Shown: in pieces, positions 53,401 to 59,400 of the stretch
Numbering within the stretch: the stretch's first letter is position 1
Layout: the number at the start of each line of letters is the position of its first letter
Source of the DNA: Colius striatus
Lineage: Eukaryota; Chordata; Aves; Coliiformes; Coliidae
Reading direction: 5' to 3'
DNA: 64,000 nucleotides
NCBI RefSeq assembly: GCF_028858725.1
Contig: NC_084759.1
Location: 95,972,362-96,036,361, forward strand
Program-made: the position numbers and the translations under genes
Notes under the pieces: model-generated
Databases searched by the model: none
Told to the model about the DNA's origin: nothing
Seen by the model: the letters and a program-made list of their open reading frames with translations, nothing else

Positions 53401-56400
53401 CTGGCTATATTCTAATTTGGTAAAAGAACAAACTATGTTTTCTGTTTCAGAGACGTATTCTGGAGATACTACAAAATGCTGCCCGTGTCACCAGAGCTGC
53501 CTATGAGCTTATACAAGATCACAGCCTCCTAACTTGGATAGTGCACATCTTAGAGAAAAGGTAACTAGGGAAATACAAGTGAAATAGGAACAGCTTTACT
53601 GCACACAGTAGAAAAATTATACAACTGAGTACACAAACAAGGGTGGGGGTATGGAAGTGGGCTGTCAGCAGTGTGACACTTGGTACCTGGGGCCATACTG
53701 GCAGAGCTTGCTGAAGTCTGAAGCCTTCCCTTAGTATTTCTAAAAACAAAGTCAAGGTGCTTTCAGGTTGTACTAGTGGGGATTATGGTGAGGAGGGGCT
53801 TCATGGTTTGATAACACTTTCTTGAAAAACTTAAAAAATCTAAGCACCTCATTTTAGTGTAAGTGGCTCTTCCATTGCAAACATCCACAGTTAATATCCT
53901 CTCATAAGACCTCCTACTGGCACAACAACGAATTCAGGCTGTCTGTGAAATTTCTCCTCACCCACCTTCCTCCTCCCATTGCCTCTCCTTCACATGCATA
54001 CACACACCTGCCCCCACACACACACCTCTACACGCACCTACACACACACACACCCCTACACCTACACACACACGCCCCTACACACACCCACACCTACACA
54101 CACACACCCCACACACACACACCTACACCTACACACACACACCTACACCCCCCCACACACACACACCTACACCCCCCCACCCCCCTACACCCACCCACAC
54201 CCCCACCCACCCACCCACCCACACACACACACACAATCTCTTTTGCATAGAATTCCCTGGTTGGTTCAGGCAAGGTTTCAGAATCATCTACAGTACAGTT
54301 GGCCTGTACAGGTTCCCTGCAGTGCTCCCCTGTTGTGTACCTGTCTTTGGTACAATGTGGTATGTTTGGAAGTGAAAAAGCCTCCGGCACCCAATGCTTC
54401 CTTTGCGATTGCATTTTTAAGAAGTATTCTTCTTGCACTCTCTGTACAAGCACAGTCTTAGGACTCTTCATCCTAAGAATGGCAAAATAAATACGGCTCC
54501 TAATACTGTGCTGTAAGCATTTCTGTTCCTGTCTTAAGAACATAAAAGAACCAAACTGTCTTGAATAATAACTGCTCTAGAGAAATGGTGGCAATGATTG
54601 CAGTGTAAGGAAATACTTGGCAGGGCTGTGTAATGAAAGATGCAAGTCAGAAACCAGTAATCCCACACAGGGCTGTAGTACACCTCTGTGTTTCCCCAAC
54701 GGCAGCCTGGCAAGAGGAGGGCAGTAACCAGGAACTCTGCCTGGCTGGGGTTTCAAAGGGTTCTGTCACCCTGATGGTGTTGAGGCTGAGAGGCACCTTT
54801 TGCTATTCACAGCTCTCGTAGTACATTATAGGTGATGGGCTGGTTCCTGCTTAGGATCTGCATTGCAAATGAGTGTTTGCTTCTCTTTTTCTCCTTTTCA
54901 GATTTCTGGAAAACAAACTGTTAAATAGAATTGTTTCTTTACTTCGTACTCTGTGGCTGACAAACTTAGGAGGCAAAAGAGAAAACAAGAATCAATCCCA
55001 GGAGAACAGGAAGTTTCTCCCTATTCAGCTTGTAAATGAATTTCTGTATGTTTTGGTCACATTAATCAAACATATTCGGTAAGTCCTTTGGTTGGTTGGT
55101 TTTAAATTTTTTATTAATTTGCATCTTATCCCTTATCCAGTTTGAAATCTATTAAGGCCAGAAGAATTTCTTCATCTCTGGTAGTTTAATGTGACTTTTA
55201 TCTCTTCAGTTTGAATGTTGAATAGTGAAATTTGATATGTCTTCGACAGGAAGGTTTATCTGTTCAGATACATGAGGAATGAAAAAATACCCGTAATTAC
55301 TGGCCATTTTTAAACTGCTTTGTTTTCCCATTTTCCTGCTGGATTAGAGCCTGCAATTGGCAATGCTGTTTGCTGCACAGATCTTTCATGCTCTCTGACG
55401 GTTTAGACTTTCTGTGTCTGTACTACACGTGCAAACTGTACAAGGAGAGACTGTGCAAAGTTCTACAGGACAGTGTCAAGAATGGGTCACTCTCTTCTGT
55501 CCAGATCTAGAACACTTAACCTGTCTAAGCACAGCAGTTGCAGCAGGCATAGTGGAAGGCAAATCATAGAATCATAGAATGGTAGGGGTTGGAAGGGACC
55601 TTTAGAGATAATCTAGTCCAACCCCCCTGCAGAAGCAGATTCACCTAGATCAGTTCGCATAAGAACATGTCCAGGCGGGTCTTGAAGACCTCCAAGGAAG
55701 GAGACTCCACAACCCCTCTGGGCAGCCTGTGCCAAGGTTCCCTCACCTGAACAGTGAAATAGTTTTTTCTTATATTTAAGTGGAACTTTTTGTGTTGCAG
55801 CTTCATCCCATTACCCCTTGTCCTGTTGCTAGATACAATAGAAAAAGGGGATGTCCCAACCTCCTGACACACCCACCCTTTAGATATTTATAAATGTTAA
55901 TATTTATAAATGTTAATACCCAAATGGGTAACTACTTCTCTTTGGGTTCATAATAGCACCTGGCAGCTCTTTGTGCAGGCAAGTATTGGCACAGCCTGGA
56001 GGAACTTATGTTTATTTCCTCAAAATGTTGAAAATTCATGCAAGATCAGGAAGCATAGGTAAAGCTCCAGGCCTCAGGCCTTTTCCTTGTGTGCCATCTG
56101 CCTTTGCTCCTTACAGGCAGGAGTTGCAAAGATTATGTTTCATGGTCCATTGTTCCAAATACTAGTGGAGTGAAGCACTGGGGGTTCGGTGGGAATGAAA
56201 GTAATTGTTATTGGCATCCTAAAGAACTGCAGGGGAAAACTGTAGGAAGAGACTAAGGAGAACAAACCTGTCCTTTTTAATTGTGTTGTGTTTTATTGTA
56301 TTGTATTTTCTTAATCATCAGAAAACATGTGGTGCTGTTGTTTTCTGTTCGTAGGACTAATTTAGACGCAACCAAACTGACTGAGTTTCTCAGCACGCTC

Positions 56401-59400
56401 AGTTCTGTGCTGGAATATCGTGCTATAGTGGTTGAGGCCTTCAAAGGAATGAGCCGGTTCACTGTGAATGACAGCGTCCTCTCAAACAAAGACGTGCTGC
56501 TGCTGCTGCAGAAATGGAGCGTCGTCAAAAAGGACCTGCAACTGCAAGAGGATGTGCAGGCTCTTGCTCAGAAATACCAAATCAAAGAGTTGCTTAGTAA
56601 GTACTAAAATGCTTCAGAAAAGTACCTGAACTTTTTAGGCTGTTATGAGATGTTACAAATGAGGCAAACTTCATAGGAAGTAGTATGAATACCTTTGTGT
56701 TGGATAACCTGGTGCAGCTTGGGGGAGGAGGAACAGGAAGCAGAAAGCCTTTTTTCGGGTCTTGATTGTAGTGGTTTGTAACTTCAACACAATTCTGGAA
56801 GCTTTGGAGAAATACAGTTTTAAAAAAGGGAAGGAGTTTTCAAGTGACACTTAGTTGCAGATCTAGAGTCAAACTTTGAAAATTCTCATACAGAATCACA
56901 GAATCTTAGAAAGATCATCTATTCTAACCCCAGTGCCAGAGCAGGATCACCTACAGTAGGTCACACAGGAACTTGTCCAGGTGGGTTTTGAGTGTCTCCA
57001 GAGAAGGAGACTCCACAACCCATCTGGGCAGCCTGCACCAGCACTCTGTCACCCTCACAGTGAAGTTTTTCCTTATGTTTCTTTAGAACCTAGTCTTCAA
57101 TTTAAAAAAAACCCCAGTGCTTGGAGGCTTTCTGCCCAGACTTGAACAATTCTGAGTGTGGATGTGAGATATGAGTGAAACCTGAGTGGAAACTAGCAGT
57201 AAAGCAAGAAGAAGTGAAGTAGCTCATTTTTCTTACTGTACTGTTGGAAGAAAGCAAAGATACATTTGGGCTCATATGACTTCTCCCTTGTTACCCCTGT
57301 GTGTAAAATGTAAAATGAACCTTGTGGTGGGAGGTGTTAAAGAATGCTGATTTCCTACAAATACAGCAACTGCTTTTGATGCACATTCCAACTTCTATAG
57401 GTTTCTTTAAATCAGTTAAACTAATTATTAAAGTATCGCTGGGATACTTTAAAGGATAAGGGATACTGTAAAAGCTTTAGTTTTACCCCTTTAGTGTCTT
57501 GCTGAGGGTTTTTAGAGAGTTTTAGAGAGTGACATCTCTAACTTACTAAGTATGTGGTTTTGAAAAAAAAATCTGTTGCTCCAGGCCTCAGGAGCTTATA
57601 AAGCATTTACAGAACTGGATCCTTATCTGAAATGTTGTTTCTGAGGTTACATTTTTCAAGAGTTGTCCCCATCCCCCACAGCTGCTGGGGAAAACTGCTG
57701 AAATGTATGGAGTTAATTTTAAGCTGCAGAGTGCAACATGATAGCAATTGCTGATAACTTTCTCAGTGACTCCTCCAAAGCTCCTCCCTCAAGTGCTCCA
57801 AACTGTTACTGTTTGGGTGTGTTTCTGCTGCCACAGGCAGCCCTGCATCAAAAAGCTCAGCTGCCTCTCTCTTCCCTTGGGGCATGAAACACTCAGTTGC
57901 CCTTGGTTGCCGGCAGCTCCTTCCCATAGGCAGGTGTGCGCCAGCCCTTTGCTAGCCTAGAGAGCAGCATCTCAGCTTGCTCAGGAGATGCCACAGATAA
58001 CGTCACTTTCCTGGGAAAACCACACCTTACAGACCTCTGAAATACATCCTTGGCTTCACTGGGCTCTGGGCCAGGGCCTGGGGTAAGCATTGGAGCAAGC
58101 TGCCCAGGGAGGTGGTAGAGTCCCCATCCCTGGACATATTTGAAAGTTGTGTAGGTGAGGTGCTGAGGGACATAGTTTAGTGGTGGGCTTGGCAGTGTGA
58201 GGTTAGTGATTGGACTTGATGATCCTAAAGGCCTTTTCCAACCAAAATGACTTTATGATCATTGGTCACCTCCAAGTTTGGTGATCTGGTTCAGCAAAGC
58301 ATTTCAGCCTATGAATCACTGGGAGCTGCCTGTAGCCCATTTGCTGTGAATTGCTAAGCTCAGCTGCTGAGCGAGGCCAGTACTCATCCTTTTAGCAACT
58401 GAAACAACACAGCATACTGTCTTTCTTGCATAATTCTGTATGAAGAAAATCCTCCAGAGTATCTGATGATTGGTTTGTTGGTGTTTTTCTTCTTGCAGAA
58501 AATATTAAAGAGAAGAACAAACCTCCAGCCTCATCTCACATGCATCATCACAGTCGGAAAAAGAACAAGATAGAAAGAGAAGACCCGTGTGCTGCAGACC
58601 TGGAGATCTCCGAGCTGGAGAAATGCAGGGATCATCTGAATTCCATATTTGCCCACTGGGAGCCTGTTTTCCCAGCGCCAACTGCCAAACACGGAGGAGA
58701 GCCCCTCCAACCTGCCGAACTTGCGGATGAACCAGTCACTCTGACCTCTGCCTGCACTTCTTTAGTAACTAAATGGCTCCTAAAGTCTGTGGCCGAGTGC
58801 AGCCTGGATAGGGAAAACATCTGTTTAACTCTGCGGTGGCTGCAGAGCTGCCTCTTGCCGCAGCAGGCGGCGGTGCGGGAGGTGCTCAGCTGCCAGGCGC
58901 TGAGAAACAGCATCTTCAAGTTTTACAGCCAGGTCTGCGAGGCTGCCAGTGGGACGGATGGGCTCCTGACAGAGCTCTCTCTGTTCAGTTCAGTCATGCT
59001 GCAGCTAATGGATGCTCAGGGCCTGACCACCAACAGCTTGCATGAAGCCGTGAAAACTTTGTGCCTGTCAGGGATGGCAGAAGAGGATGCAAACAAGAAA
59101 GGTAAGTTGTGTTTTTCTTCTCTCTCACATTACAAGGCAGCGACAGTAGAAAGTAGGTAGTTCCATGTTGGGGGTTTTTTTTAATCCACCAAAACAGTTT
59201 GAAGTTTTCCCATATCCACTGGTGCTCATAACTTCCCAAAATAAAAGCTGTGGCTTTGGTGGTGTGGCCACGGGGGTTGGTAGCAGAGTAGGGTCACACT
59301 GTGGGGGCTCCTGACAGTACAGCAGGCATACTCCTTCAAAGCACCTTTCCATTCTAGGATGGAAATGGAGTTCAGCAGGGTACAAAATATGTCATTCCAA

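Noticed and set aside
53945..54543. His/Thr/Pro-rich plus-strand frames and a Val/Gly/Cys-rich minus-strand frame
   Set aside because: They are translations of the CA/CCCA low-complexity tract, open only because the repeat lacks stop codons.
57429..57475. Small TAAAGTATC/GATACTTTA palindrome in intron 37
   Set aside because: The 9-bp AT-rich stem is short enough to be expected by chance in AT-rich introns.
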